DNA of 64,000 nucleotides from Punica granatum (GCF_007655135.1 NC_045129.1:26261391-26325390); one strand, 5' to 3'. Counted from the first letter of the stretch, positions 10,619-23,230 are shown. Notes: generated by a model from the letters alone, not told the origin. Translations and numbers: made by a program.

Positions 10619-13379
10619 TGTATGGACCTAAATGTGGACTCTTGTCGGGGCCTGCATCGCGCGGCTTGGGATTGTCCACCTTCCCGTGGGGACGCATGAC
10701 GGACACGCATGAGAAGAAGTCGCCACTTATCATTTTACGACCCGAAGGTCGAGAGCGGATAAGTTACCCGAGTCTAGGGGTATGGAACACCTAGTTGTTG
10801 TTAAGGCATTGATCTGTGCGGAACCGGAAAGTCCGAGTTCGGGGGTTCATGTTACGTACGGGCCTATATCCCGCGCGCCCTTTTCGGTACTCTGGTTTGC
10901 TAGGCTTGCATGTTTTATTATTTATCGCGTGGATTAAGTTGCACTCAGCTCGCACGTTTTGACACCGGAAATTTGGTGAATTAAACGATGTCGGTGAAGA
11001 AGCCGAGAAAGACGTAAACCCGTGTGTCGGGGAATTGGTTTACAATCTTGCGTTACAGTTCATCGAACCATGGAGGTTGAATCCCTGCGTGAACCAGAGC
11101 CGCGAGTTCTTGGATTTACTTTCCTTTGGGCAAGCATTAAACCGATTCGATTAATTCGACTCTCGGACCATTCGCTTATCGATTGGAATTCTTACAGAAT
11201 GAATGTACATAATAAAATCCTTACAATGCTCTCGAAAAATACAACAAAATATAAATTACAAATAGCCGAATTTCAGTCGACTTGCGTTCGGTTATTATTC
11301 CTCTCCAACTCACTGTGAGTTTAAGGAAAAAACCGACGAACTGAAATTCGATGTACGCTCTCACTGAATAGGGCGTTGGACCCTGTGAGTGATGATTAAG
11401 GCGTTGGACCCTATGATCGATGATTAGGGCATTGAACCCTAATATTATTCGACCTAGGGATCAGGCTCGACCTGCATGGTAAACAAGTGCAGAAAGATAA
11501 CACGCAACATATTAATAATAGACAAGGTGTTTGTTATTGTCAAGTGTACGTGTTTTAACAAATTATTCATCCGGGGTATTTTGGCATGCAAATCCTACCC
11601 TAGACAAACAAGCACGTGAAAATGTTTTAACATTCGGCTTTGGTTGGAAAACCTGACATATCGGGTGTCCGTAGTCAAGTTTCATGTGTGTGGATTGCTT
11701 TTTCAGTGATTCGATATTGTGACACTGAAATTACACTGAATTAATCCAAACTTGTATTTTGATTCTAGATTTGGAACCTAGAGTTTCACCTAATCATTTT
11801 CTAGTGTTTGGTTAGGTCGTGTGAAATGATTAGTCAGGTAATTGCATTTTGATACAGAATACCCGACTAGCACCCTAAACTATACTAGGATGACAGAAAC
11901 TCATCAGTGGGAATAAAAGGGGCTATGGAGATGAACCTGCGCCTGAATAGGTAGCCCTATAATATTCCGATACCGTCGTGTTTCTTTTATACTAACCCTT
12001 GGGGTGTTGACAAATTACAAAATGATGTTCTTGCCCTTGATTTAAAAATTGATTTTAAAAAAGGGAAACATCGTAATACGGGTCACCTCGGTCTGTAACT
12101 GGTGTTGACCAATTCCTTGGATCTTTCAGGGTTATGCGAGAACCCCGTAAAAGCCAAAGATTTGGTCGGTCTATTCGGAAGTGGTCTAAAAGGAACTTCT
12201 GTATTCCAACTTGAGTTACCTGAAGTCAGGTGAAACTCAAGTCAAAACACACAAGTTTCTCCTAGATGTCCATGTTACTTCGTATTGCATGTTTCGGATT
12301 TAAAGTATGCGAAGTTTGAAAAGGGCACCGGCATCGTTTTGTAATTTGTAGACGCGAGTTACAGATGAATGTCCAATTCGTGCAAAATTGTTTAAAGTCT
12401 AATGAATTAACTGTGTGAGCGTCCTGATTAACCCGTTCATGAAATTAATGCTTAGGATAATTGCCGAATGCATTAATTATGAAAACAATTCGTGACTCGA
12501 CGACCAAGACGGTTTCATAAGGATTGAGGATGATTTGGTCCAATGACTGAAAATGCCCTCATAACCGAATGGACTCGAATGAGTCATTGATACATGAATC
12601 CACGCATGTTTTGTTTGGAAAAGACATTTTCATGTGATATTGCGACGATAATGTAAATTATAAATTACACTAAGTCCGAGAACTAACTCAAAAACGAGGA
12701 GAGGAAGTCTCGTGCAACCCGTATGAGTCTAAGATCTGGCTATTTCTCCTTGGAGAAAACTGAGAGGTCTCATGGCTCACATCGGGTTCCACGAGTTTTC
12801 CCCATCCCGTTTCGAATCATTTTTTGCATGCTCAAGCGACAAACACGATAAATGACACGATTAAACAAAAGTCAGTATTGCCATGATTTAATTAACACAT
12901 TCAAACATGCAAACATGCACAAACATATTATTTAAGGAATCGATAAAACAATACCGACTTCATGCATATAGCAAACACGAGGAAACTCGGGAATCGAACT
13001 TGGATCGGGCCAAGAAGACCTTTCCTAACCCGAAAGAGACAAACTAAGCCTCGGCCACCTCTTTTTGAGGCAAACCCGAGAGCCTGTTTGCTTGCTTCGG
13101 GTCGGGATGGTGTTCCGAGAGTCGATCCAAACGTTTCCCGACATGCTGACACGTTATATAATGATGAACATGCATAATGTAACATGAAAATGCATAAAAA
13201 TTAAATCTTGCACATGAAACATGCTTAAAACTTTATATAACTCCATAAACACGCAATAAAAGTAAAAAACCCTAACTCTTCTAAGTCGAGAATGTTATAC
13301 CTAGCCTCGGGATGCGAGGAAAGAGTCAGGGAAGGGTTTGAGAGTCGGGTGACTTGGTTGAACGCTTGGAAGGACGTTC

Positions 13380-13690
13380 GGGTGCAAAGGGATACATGTT
13401 CAGGCAAGGAGAGGCACGCGACTGGGCGTGCGCTGGCGTGCACAAGCGCGGGAGGGTGCTCGGACGCATGGTCGGGTGCGTGGACGTGCGCGGAAAGGCG
13501 GGCGCACGGGACGTCATGGACGTGCTGGGCGCATGCGTGCATGCATGCACACGGAGAGACGTCGGGACGCATGGGCGCACGAGTGCAGGCACGTGCGGTG
13601 ACGAGTGGGCATGCGCGCGGTGACGAGCAGGCGTCTACGCTGAGAGCACGCGCACGGGCGCGCGCTGGCGGGTGACGCCGAGCGTCTGGG
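13380..13690. repeat. Hypervariable GC-rich array in an Ogre LTR
   Basis: Degenerate G/C-rich sequence with many GCGTGC/GCGCAC-type steps sits between conserved AT-rich LTR blocks. It gives long open frames on both strands that look like arginine/alanine/proline-rich proteins but are composition artefacts. The corresponding places in the sister LTRs (29780-29990, 42100-42245, 44290-44630, 60475-60680) differ in length and sequence. Confidence 0.75.
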
Positions 13691-14044
13691 CGTGCGGTGG
13701 GTGCACTGTTCACCCGAGAAAAAGGTAATGTCCCGAAATCACCTATTTGACCTGAAACGAAAACTTAAAGACTTCAAATGGAAAAACCAAGTTCACCAAT
13801 GAACTCCATGGGTCCAAAATGAATGGGATATGGAGTTTGAGAAATTTCAAACTTAAGTCGGGATGATGAACACCGGTTTCCGACTTAAGAACTAAAGGCC
13901 TTCTTAGGAATTTTTTTCGATTTTTCCTCTTGGCTTTGAAGTGTTGAAGCTTGTTGGTTTTAGCTATGGAGTTGAGAGCTTTTCTTAGAGTGAGAAAGCT
14001 AGTAGGAAGGTGCAAGAGGAGAAGTGATTAACTTAATCACTTTG

Positions 14045-14092
14045 GAGCAATTTATAGGCAAAGCTAATGAGCAATTTATAGGCAAAGCTAAT
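14045..14092 (-). promoter_or_regulatory. Duplicated TATA-box segment in the solo LTR
   Basis: A 24-bp unit containing the reverse complement of CTATAAAT occurs twice in tandem (14045-14068 and 14069-14092), doubling the core promoter TATA. Other LTRs of the family have one copy. The conserved AAGTGATTA/TAATCACTT dyad lies just downstream in the sense of transcription, at 14026-14043. Confidence 0.75.
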
Positions 14093-15664
14093 GAGCAATT
14101 AAGCAAAACAAAAGCACCATTAGTGGCACCATTAGCAAAAGTCGGCCACCGTAATGAAGATGAAGATAAATGTGAGCCAAGTGTTCTTGATGAAGAAGAT
14201 CCAAGAGCATTGATGAGGAGTTGAAGTGTTGTCTTCAACTTCTTCTTGATATTTTGGGCTAAGAGAGGCAAGAGAGCAAAAGAGATGAGGCCGAAAATTT
14301 TGGGGCAAGGGACGGCTGCCCTTGGGCAGCCCGTGGGTCCCACGGTCGAAGAGGAGAAATCGGAAGAAAGCTCGGGCCTCAATTGGTCGCGCATTCGAAG
14401 TTCGTGGTTTGAATTGAACGTCGAATTATCGATATACGCGAGAAAACGGATTAAATGAGCCCAAGATTGGCACATTTCGAGGAAAAATGTCCTGGGTCCG
14501 TATAAGGCTCGGAAGCCAGTTTTGCTCATTATAGGTGATCGGAGCGAAGTTAACCGCTTCTGATAGCATATCTTGTGTCTGCATCTCACGTTGATCATTT
14601 TGACATAAATTGTCAGACAACGTGAACAAGTGACCCTTAAACCGGTAATGCAAACGTGGAGCCAGAGACTTCCTAGGAGGCCGAAACTGAATTTTTCAGA
14701 ATGCTTTCTAAGTTGCTTGGGCGCTCCAGAGATCACTGTAGTCTCTGTTTGTGGAGATCGGACCTCTAAGGACTTGAAAAATACATCTGAGACCTCTAAA
14801 GCACTGCTGGGAAGGTCTAGATGAGTTGTGTGATTCATTCCGACGATTCCACGTTGAGCCTTGGAAAGGCTAGCACTGTGTAGGGTAAGCAGTAAAAAGG
14901 ACCTTCGGATATGCATTTCCACTGAAAATGACCATTTCTACTCCTCGGAGGTTATTCGGGAAACTAAGAAGGGTTTTGGCTGTCTGTTTTGCCCAATTGC
15001 GAATGTCCGCTAGAGTTTTCAGGGCAATGCAGTATGAATTTCGTTTGCCGTAATTCCGTCAGACCAGTCTCGGGTTATGCATTTCCGAAGAGAGGTATAC
15101 CCGTTTTGTCACTCAGAAGTCATTTGAAGTGTTTGTGTGGCTTCCAAGAGATAATCTGAAGCACTGCTCATGCACTGTATGCTTGTGGGGCATGGTCGTA
15201 TCTGACATTTGGAATTAACTTTTCTCCAGGAAATCGACATTTTTGGACTTCCACTAAAAAGTTGTCTGTATACAAAAAGTTGTTTTGTATAGAACAGATG
15301 ATTTACAAAATACTTTTGAAGACACTTTTCATTTGTTTGGCACTGATGTGGATTTTTGAAGTCCAATATTGGCTATCTTCCGATGATCGAGCGAACTATC
15401 GGAAAATAAGACTGTCCATGTGATATACTGAAATGCCGGTTTTGGACATTGTTTAGCTTTCTAGTCATTTTGTTGCCTTCCGGTAACCCTTAAAGTCCTT
15501 CTGTCGTATGCATATGTCATCTGCTCGATTTCGCCGACTTCAGGATGAATAGTGATTTCCTGCTCTGTCGAACCATTTTCTGTAATAATGCTCAAGTCGT
15601 GGCCGGGATCACTGCTGATAATGTAGTTTGAATTGGTGAGCCAAAATGGGGTACTGACACTATT

Positions 15665-15801
15665 CCAAGGACATTATTGTGTAAAATTAAAATTCAGTGC
15701 AACCCACATAATATTATAAATGCCTCGTATTATAATGAAATATATGTCATATTACAGAATTGATGACAGATTGCCTCTATGGCATATACCAATTTCCAAC
15801 A
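15665..15801 (-). repeat. Copia 3' LTR, right part
   Basis: Continues the copia LTR after the solo Ogre LTR. It ends CCAACA next to the polypurine tract, whose minus strand reads AAGTGGGAGAT (15802-15812). Confidence 0.93.
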
Positions 15802-16002
15802 ATCTCCCACTTGCACTAGAGCTAATCTGGCATATCCCTAATGCCTAAAGGATCTAGTGTGAGCCTCGTGCTTGCACTGTACAAGAGGCTTCATAAGTGG
15901 ATTTGCGAGATTCTCATCTGTTGGTATTCTGCATATCTTCACATCTCCTCTATCGACAATCTCGCGAATGAGATGGAAGCTCCTGAGTATATGTTTGGAT
16001 CG

Positions 16003-17520
16003 CTAGTGAGACCTGGGTTCCTTAGCCTGCGCAATGGCTCCATTATTGTCACAATAGAGTTCCATTGGGTCTGCAATGCTAGGAACCACAGCAAGTTCTG
16101 TTACGAACTTCTTGATCCAAATAGCCTCTTTTGCGGTGTTAAAGGTAGCAATATACTTGGCCTCTGTGGTAGAGTCGGCTACTGGCTCATGCTTGGAACT
16201 CTTCCAACTCACAGCACTTCCATTTAAGCTGAACACATACCCTGATTGCGATCTACTATCGTCCTTATTGGACTGGAAGCTAGCATTGGTGTAACCTCTT
16301 ACAACGAGCTCTTCTTCGCCCCCATATACCAAAAACATCTCCTTAGTCCTTCGCAAGTACTTAAGAATGTTGTTTACTGCGATCCAGTGTCTCTCACCTG
16401 CATCTGATTAGTACCAACTCGTCATGCTCAAAGCATACGAGACATCAGGTCGAGTGCATAACATGGCATACATGATGGATCCGATAGCTGATGCATATGG
16501 AATCCTACTTATGCGATCCCTCTCCTCCTGAGTAGAAGGACTCTGAGCCTTCGAAAGGCTTATGCCATGTAACATGGGCAACGATCCTTTCTTAGAATCC
16601 TGCATGCTAAAGTGCCGAAGCACTTTATCTACATATGCACTTTGACATAAGCCAAGCACTCTCTTGGATCTATCTCTATAGATCCTAATACCTAACACGT
16701 AGGTAGCTTCGCACAAGTCTTTCATGGAGAAATACATTCCCAACCAAGTCTTCATAGATTGTAGGGAATGAATGTCATTCTCGATTAGAAGTATGTCGTC
16801 TACATACAACACCAGGAAGATCACTGCGCTTCCACTAACCTTCTTGTAAACACATGATTCATCTTCATTCTTAATGAAGCCAAACTCTTTAACTGCATCA
16901 TCAAAGCGAAGATTCTAGCTCCTAGAAGCTTGCTTCAGTCCATAAATAGATTGTTGCAGCTTACAAACCTTTCCGGCACTTTGTGGATCGACAAAACCCT
17001 CAGGTTGTGTCATGTACACATCCTCGAGGAGCCTTCCATTCAGGAAAGCAATTTTGACGTCCATCTGCTAGATCTCATAATCATATTAAGCTGCAATTGC
17101 AAGCAAGATCCTAATAGATTTAAGCATCGCCACCGGGGAAAAGGTCTCGTCATAGTCAACACCATGAACTTGTTTGAAACCTTTCGCCACTAGTCGACCC
17201 TTAAAGGTAATCACATTACCTTCCATGTCGGTCTTCTTCTTAAAGACCCACTTACACCCAATGGACTTTACCCCTTCAGGTGGATCAACCAAAGTCCATA
17301 CTTGGTTAGTGTACATGGACTCCATCTCAGATCTCATGGCCTCCAGCCATTTCTCGGAGTCTGGGCCTGTCATGGCTTCCGCATAGGTTGTAGGCTCATC
17401 ACTATCTACGAGCAATACGTCATTATCTTGAGTCACGAGAAATCCATATCTCTCGGGCTCATGACGTATCCTACCAGACCTACGAGGCTCCTGTGTCACC
17501 CGTGCAGAAGATTGTGCCAC
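16003..17520 (-). pseudogene. Copia reverse transcriptase and RNase H domains
   Basis: Three open pieces, 17520-17086, 16824-16408 and 16356-16003, make up the typical copia RT and RNase H. The first includes KWLEAMRSEMESM and RLVAKGF; the second starts at FLVLYVDDIL; the third includes DDSRSQSGYVF. Stops between the pieces (near 17083, 16918 and 16405) break the frame. It is homologous to the Tnt1-like pol of many plants. Confidence 0.93.
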
Positions 17521-17699
17521 AACACCTTGTGGTTGTTCTGCAACCTTACCCGTCGACTGGTCATTGTCATTTTGTGGTAGAACTTCCCCCCAAGTCCTAA
17601 TTTCCTCCCACTTGTTCCTTTGAAGAGAAATTCTTTCTCAAGGAATATCGCAGTTCGAGCGACAAATACTTTGCCCTCGGTGGGATTATAAAAATAGTA

Positions 17700-18470
17700 T
17701 CATCGAGTTTTCTTAGGATACCCCACAAAGTAACATTTATCTGATTTAGGGCCAAGCTTATCCGAAGATAATCTTTTCACATAAGCTTCGCAACCCCATA
17801 TCTTTAGAAAAGACATATCGAGACGCTTCTCATATCACATCTCATATGGTGTCTTTTCAACTGATTTCGACGAAGCGTGGTTTAATATGAGAGCGGCTGT
17901 CTGTAGAGCATATCCCTAGAAGGAGTCCGGTAAGTCCGCATGACTCATGAAAAATCGAACCATATCTAATAATGTTCGATTCCTCATCTCAGCTACACCA
18001 TTCTGCTGTGGTGTTCCGGGTGGAGTCAGTTGGGATAAAATCCCACACTGTCTAAGATAGTCAGCAAACTTATAGCTTAAATATTCACCTCCTCGATTTG
18101 ATCGAAGAACTTTAATGCTTTTACCCAACTAATTCTCCACTTCATTCTTAAATTCCTTGAACTTTTAAAAGGATTCAGATTTGTGTTTCCTCAAATTCAC
18201 ATATCCAAATTTACTGAAATCATCAGTAAATGTAATGAAGTGAAGATACCCACCTCTGGCAAGCTTGTTCACTGGTCTACATACATCGGTATGTATGATA
18301 GCCAGAAGATCACTAGCTCACTCACCCTTTCCAGTAAAAGGGGCCTTAGTCATTTCCCCATTAAACAAGGTTCGCATGTCTCGATTGATTAAAAATCAAA
18401 TGAGTCTAGTAATCCATCCTTATGGAGTCTAAAGATGCGATTCTCGCTAATATGACCTAAACGACAATAC
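17700..18470 (-). pseudogene. Copia integrase domain
   Basis: Part of the dead gag-pol. The minus-strand frames contain IIHTDVC, then FSKFGYV, then PGTPQQNGVAEMRNRTLLD. These correspond to the copia integrase core with its first Asp and its final Glu. The frame is interrupted before QLGKSIKVL and again after LPDSF. The second catalytic Asp appears to be Asn. Confidence 0.88.
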
Positions 18471-20462
18471 CAGAGATAAGTTAGGTTCGAGTCATTCGAC
18501 TTGAGCCGTTTGGTTTCCACGTTATAAATGGGCATGTCTAGATCAAGAACATACAAACCATTACTTAAATGTGCACTGCCATAAAATACATCATTCATAT
18601 ACATAGAACAACACTTGTTCTTGATAGTGAAATAGAATCCCTTCTTGTCCAAACAAGAAACATATATTATGTTTCTACTAATAGCAGGCACATAATAACA
18701 GTCGTCAAGATCCAGTACAAGCCCAGTAGGCAAAGACAGGTGATAAGTCCCTCCAGTTAATGCAGCAACCCTTGCTCCATTTCCAACTCGTAAGTCCACC
18801 TTGCACTTTGCCAACGATCTACTATTTCTTAGATCCTGTACATTTCCACAAATGTGAGCACCACACCCGGTATCTAATACCCAAGATGTAGAAGCACTAG
18901 ATACATTGATCTTTATAACATGGATACCTGAAGTGGAAGTCTCACTTCCCTTTTTCTTCTTCAACTCCTCCAGATATACCTTGCAATTCCGCTTCTAGTG
19001 GCCACTATTACCACAATGAAAGCAGTAATCATCCTTTGCCACCTTGGCCTTGGGCTTCAATGCACCCGAGTCACACTTGGATACACCTTTAGCCTTCTTG
19101 CCTTTGCCCTTTTTCTTGGTCCCTTGGACCATCAGAACATGTGTCCCTTTGCTGATATCCTGCTCAGATGTGCTCAACATGCCAAGTAGTTCAAGCAATG
19201 TTTTGTTATAGTCATTCATATTATAGTTCATGACGAACTGACTATAACTGCTGGGCAGCGATTGTAGAATTAAATCTGTAGCCAACTCTTGACCCAGAGG
19301 AAATCCCAGTCGTCCCAGAGTCTCCATGTACCCAATCATATTGAGTACATGAGGACCTACCGGGCTGTCCTCAGTCAACTTTGCCTGAAAAAGTGCCTTC
19401 GATACGTCGAATCGCTCATGCCAGGCCTACTCTTGATAGAGCTGCCTGAGATGTACGATCATATCGTACGTCCCCATGTGCTCGTGTTGCTTCTGAAGCT
19501 CCAGATCCATGGTGGCTAGCATGAGACATCCAACGCTCACGGCATCATCTTGATGCTTCCCATAAGCATCTCTCTCAGCTTGGGTGGCATTATTAGGCGG
19601 TGGCGTAGGAAAAGGTTGGTCCAAGACATATCACTTTTTCTGCTAAGTGAGAACGATTCTCAAATTGCGGTACCAATCCAGGAAATTATTCCCGGATAGT
19701 TTTTCCTTATTAAGGATTGATAGCAAACAGAAGGCACTAGATGTGTTTACTGCCATGGAAACTACCACAGAAATACACAGAATAAGTATTATGACATAAC
19801 AATATTTAATGAGGACTTTATTAAATATTGCTCCCACTATTTTTATCAAATCAATGACCCTCACCATTGATTTGGATAATCTCATTCTCATAGCGGTCCA
19901 AGATCCATATTTCACTAAGTTCTGAGTCAGCGAGGGCTGAGACTCCCAGAACTGGCTATTTAGGTAAGGAACCCTCTTTTCCAATTGCATCGCATGCAAC
20001 TCTTGGTTAGTTGGGTGAATAACACCTTATTCCAATCTACCTTGTATATTGATGCCCAACTCCTTGCCTCTAAACTCCTAATCCTATTAGGCTTGCTCAG
20101 TTAAGTCCGACCCATTGGTAAACATTACGCCTTACCAGGATAGATGAGGGCATCCTGCGAGGGCTAGGTCTACACACTCATCGATCTTGGTCTTGACGAG
20201 CGTTACACAGTGGAAGGCTATGGACTTAATCTTTTTTAGGGATTTTAACAATATTTAAATCGATCTCACCATACACTATTATGTAACGATTACATAATGG
20301 TTCCTATGTATAACAATTATACCACTAACAGTTATGAAAGTATAACCATTATACTAACACAACTATAGCCTAGTCGAGGTCCAACAGTCATGCTAGCATC
20401 AAGCACACATGTAACAAGCATAAAATCCTATTTCATGCTTCTATCTACTCAGATTCTAACTA

Positions 20463-20479
20463 GGTAGTCTCTGATACCA
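20463..20479 (-). promoter_or_regulatory. Copia primer binding site (initiator tRNA-Met)
   Basis: The minus strand reads TGGTATCAGAGACTACC just inside the 5' LTR. Confidence 0.93.
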
Positions 20480-20481
20480 AT

Positions 20482-22206
20482 TGCTAGTTTTACGGGGCCT
20501 ACGGAAGCGTAAAAGAATAGAAATTCAAATTTTCTACTTGTAAAACTAGATCTCAAGACCTATTAGTAGAATGGGAATAGATAAAGTGTACCTGGAATCT
20601 TTTAAACCGTCGACCGAAAGTCTCACGCGTGATGCATCTACCAGTATCCACACCGACTTTCTCGACGGGATTTCGAGATCGGCGGTGCTAGCGGCCAACG
20701 CTCGAAGGAAACACGGTGCGACCCTAAAAAATATTAGACTAATGGACCAAACTAAATTGGATTCGTAATCCAATTCTTTATACACTTACACGCATAGACA
20801 TATCATATATGTTTATCTATGCATGCATATATATTAAAAACTTAACATTTGAGCTCCCATATATATATATGCATATGGGGGGCCTTATCCTGTTGAATGG
20901 CCGGTGTAGGAACTTCAATTAAGCTTCCCAAATTGTCAAATTTTCAGCCAATTTCATGCATGCAATGTGGCCATCAAATGGCCTTGCATGTGGCCATCAA
21001 ATTGCCTTAGGTGGCCATGCATGGGAAGGCCACATGGTCACCATGTGGTCGGTGAAGTGGCACCAATTTCGAGCCCCGTGTGTCTTTATTTCGTGTATAA
21101 ATTGGGTCCAATTAATATAATTAATCGGGTCCAATTAATCGGTAAATTTAATCTTATTAAAATTCCGAGTAACTAATCACATCATAACTCGTCTAATCTC
21201 TATTAGACAGGTTTAGTGTTTCAAAACCATCCTGTCGACTTGATCGTAGTGTGTGACCCTGTAGGTTCCCGATTACGTTGACAGTAATATCGAAATCTCT
21301 ATTTCAATATTACAAACAATGGGCGGCATTTAGCAATGCATCACTGCTACTCAAGTAATCGAAAAGTCAATTTCTCGACGAACCTTGTGACCAATGTTAC
21401 CGTGCAGTATAATCCCTTTGTCCTCTATATCTCTATTGAGCCCAAGGCATGGTCGTTGTCATCCTTGTATGTCTCAATCTCTCTTTCTTGGTTTACCAAG
21501 TAAGTTTATCAGAACAAATGAGCTCGATATCCCTATATCGACTCATTTAGGTATGCATACACTTATAGACTCTGCCCACCAAGCGGTCGTGAGATATCAC
21601 TCTCATTACGTAGGAGGGACAAATCCTATCTTTGTCACTCACATTCCTCTCCATGCTCTGTGGTATACCCAATAACTGTCTTTATAACTAGCATGTTACG
21701 GTGGCATTTGATAGTATTAAAGTATACAACATTACATGTAGGAAACTATTGTGACCTCAAGTTAAAGGACCACTGCACCATAGTTACTATGAGATCTGCT
21801 AATGACAGTCACGTAACGACCCATGTAGCAGTCTCATGGTGGGTCAGTCCAGTAGACATTACTCCTAATGTATACCTGCGGTGTGACTCGATGTCTCCAC
21901 ATCCATGACCTGTTAGACTTGGTCATCAATCTACACCCACACTAGTCTAACCGCATTATAGTTGTCCTAATTAACGATAATACTTTGACTAGGGACATTT
22001 AGGAATAGTGTTCAGTCATTATAGGATCTCACAATCAAGTCACACTTGATGCCTGTTGAACCTACTATTCCAAGGACATTATTGTGTTAAATTAATATTC
22101 AGCGCAACCTACACAATAACATAAATGCCTCGTATTATAATGAAATATATGTCATATTACAGAATTGATGACAGATTGCCTCTAGGGCATACACCAATTC
22201 CCAACA
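20482..22206 (-). repeat. Copia 5' LTR, 1725 bp
   Basis: Uninterrupted LTR, paired with 9042-10618 plus 15665-15801. It is preceded by the primer site and bounded on the right by the target duplication AAATG. Confidence 0.94.
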
Positions 22207-22211
22207 AAATG

Positions 22212-23065
22212 AAAGTATATTAGGCTCGGTGCAGAGGAAGGCAGGTTACAGGCGAGGATAAGAGGAAAAAGAAGAAGTAGATGGGAGACGGAGCATGCGT
22301 GTGTCAGTTGCCACAGGAGAGACCAGAGGAAGGCGAAGGAGAAAGGAGTAATAGGAGATTTCGGCTGGCCACTTGCAGGAGAAGGGAAAAGAAAAGAGGT
22401 TGCAGGTTTGTTCGATGCATCACAAGCCGCAAAGGAGAAACAGAAAAGAAGAAAAAAAGAAAGAAAAGGGGTCGGTTTATGTGGCAGGGTTGCTGAGGAA
22501 AGAAAGAGAGGGCAAGAGAGTTGTAGGTTTTGGCTCAGGGAAGTAGACTGCGCGAGGAAGAAAGAGAATAAGGAAGGAAAAAAGAAAAGGAAAAGAAAAG
22601 AAAAAGGAAATAACAAAAAAGGTTGGCGGGAAGAAACAACAAAAGAAAGTCAAACGACTGGTTTGACTTCTTTTTTTGTTTTTTGAAATTTTGTTTTAAA
22701 ATTGGAATTGACACTCCTAAGGACTAAAGTTCTCGTCTTTTCAATTGGAAGTCAGAAAAACGGTCTAGGAGCACCATCGTGCTCAGAAAAATTCATGGAT
22801 CAATGTTGTGCAATAAAATATTTTTCGACCTCAAATTTTCGTCTCCGATTTTGAAAATTGACGTTGATGTACCTAAAATTCAAAGACGTCCCTTAGGGTA
22901 TTTTTTTCTTTGAAAATTATAAAATTGGCATTAAAATTGGAAAATCTCTTATTTTCAAAAGTCATGAATGCTCGAGCAATCAACTAAAAATACTTCTCTC
23001 GCATGGAAGACATGAATGACGATTTTGGCATTTTGGAGTCGGTGGACCAAAACGGGGTGCTGACA
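22212..23065 (-). repeat. Right half of LTR C U3, purine-rich then AT-rich
   Basis: Continues LTR C beyond the copia insertion. The plus strand is strongly purine-biased to about 22660, then AT-rich. It ends at ...GGGGTGCTGACA (23065), which is the reverse complement of the conserved Ogre LTR start TGTCAGCACCCC. Confidence 0.8.
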
Positions 23066-23149
23066 GCTTGCCCCTCTTTGGTTGTGTGCTCGAGTAGAGG
23101 ATGCAGCCAAAAAATTTGTGAGGCACCCCGATTTGGGTCCAGCGACCAT
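23066..23149 (-). other. Ogre polypurine tract and 3' end of the internal region
   Basis: The minus strand ends AACCAAAGAGGGGCAAGC directly against the LTR start, a good polypurine tract. Only 84 bp of this internal region remain before another Ogre LTR begins at 23150. Confidence 0.7.
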
Positions 23150-23230
23150 TGTACGGACTCGAATTTACTCTTGTTGGGGCCCGCATGTGCGCGCCTATGC
23201 GCATGGCTTGGGAGTGTCCACCTTCCTGAG

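Larger units (their letters stand above)
10619..15659 (-). mobile_element. Solo Ogre-like LTR (subfamily A), 5041 bp
   Basis: Plus-strand ends are TGTATGGACC and GGTACTGACA, so the minus-strand LTR runs TGTCAGTACC...TACA. There is no primer site, polypurine tract or internal region attached. It is flanked by 5-bp copies TTATT (10614-10618) and CTATT (15660-15664). The uninterrupted copia LTR reads CTATT at this site (near 22067), confirming the duplication with one later mutation. It aligns along its length to the LTRs at 27030, 40077 and 58513. Confidence 0.95.
15838..19756 (-). pseudogene. gag-pol: Copia gag-pol polyprotein, multiply broken
   Basis: The start is the ATG at 19756 (frame beginning MAVNTSSAF), and the last stop is at 15838. 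Gag occupies 19756 to about 18970 and has stop codons near 19625. Its zinc knuckle CFHCGNSGH is followed by a stop where the next residue should be. Protease carries DTGCGAHI near 18850-18875. A GAG-pre-integrase segment with YCRLGH precedes integrase. Reverse transcriptase runs from about 17330 to 16408 and keeps YVDD, but has stops at about 17080 and 16918. RNase H is at 16356-16003. Integrase has LRSNRGGEY where the family has Asp in place of Asn, and RNase H has YTNASF where the family has YTDASF; both are probable losses of catalytic Asp. I cannot fix the copia lineage from memory alone. Confidence 0.93.
9042..22206 (-). mobile_element. Full-length Ty1/copia retrotransposon (nested host of a solo LTR)
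   Basis: Both LTRs are present: 5' LTR 20482-22206 and 3' LTR 9042-10618 plus 15665-15801. The LTRs run TGTTGG...AACTAGCA on the minus strand. The 5-bp target duplication AAATG is exact, at 9037-9041 and 22207-22211. A Met-tRNA primer site (20463-20479) and polypurine tract (15802-15812) abut the LTRs. Domain order on the minus strand is gag, protease, integrase, reverse transcriptase, RNase H, which is the copia order. The two LTRs differ by roughly one base in eight in the first 170 bp I compared, and the coding region is full of stops, so it is old and dead. A 5041-bp solo Ogre LTR later inserted into its 3' LTR. Confidence 0.96.
6914..23065 (-). mobile_element. Chimeric Ogre-like LTR (subfamily C), split by a copia element
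   Basis: Read on the minus strand, the LTR starts at 23065 with TGTCAGCACCCCG, preceded by a polypurine tract, so it is a 3' LTR. It has a TATA box at 8427-8433 and carries the U5-type sequence shared with the other Ogre LTRs at 7640-6914, where it is truncated roughly 100 bp short of the expected LTR end. The copia element (9042-22206, with the AAATG duplication) is inserted in U3. Without it the LTR is only about 3.0 kb, shorter than its relatives, because the central part is replaced by a gag 5' fragment (7640-8074). Its sequence differs from both the A and B subfamilies elsewhere in the window. Confidence 0.8.

Noticed and set aside
13225..13713. Long overlapping open frames on both strands with Arg/Ala/Pro/His-rich products
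   Set aside because: They fall in the GC-rich array of an Ogre LTR, and the same artefact appears at 29706-30018, 42004-42301 and 60417-60777 in non-homologous frames. This is composition, not coding.
22182..22616. A 144-codon minus-strand frame beginning with a hydrophobic, signal-peptide-like stretch
   Set aside because: It reads the pyrimidine strand of a purine-rich tract and crosses the copia LTR boundary and target duplication, so Phe/Leu/Ser richness is compositional.
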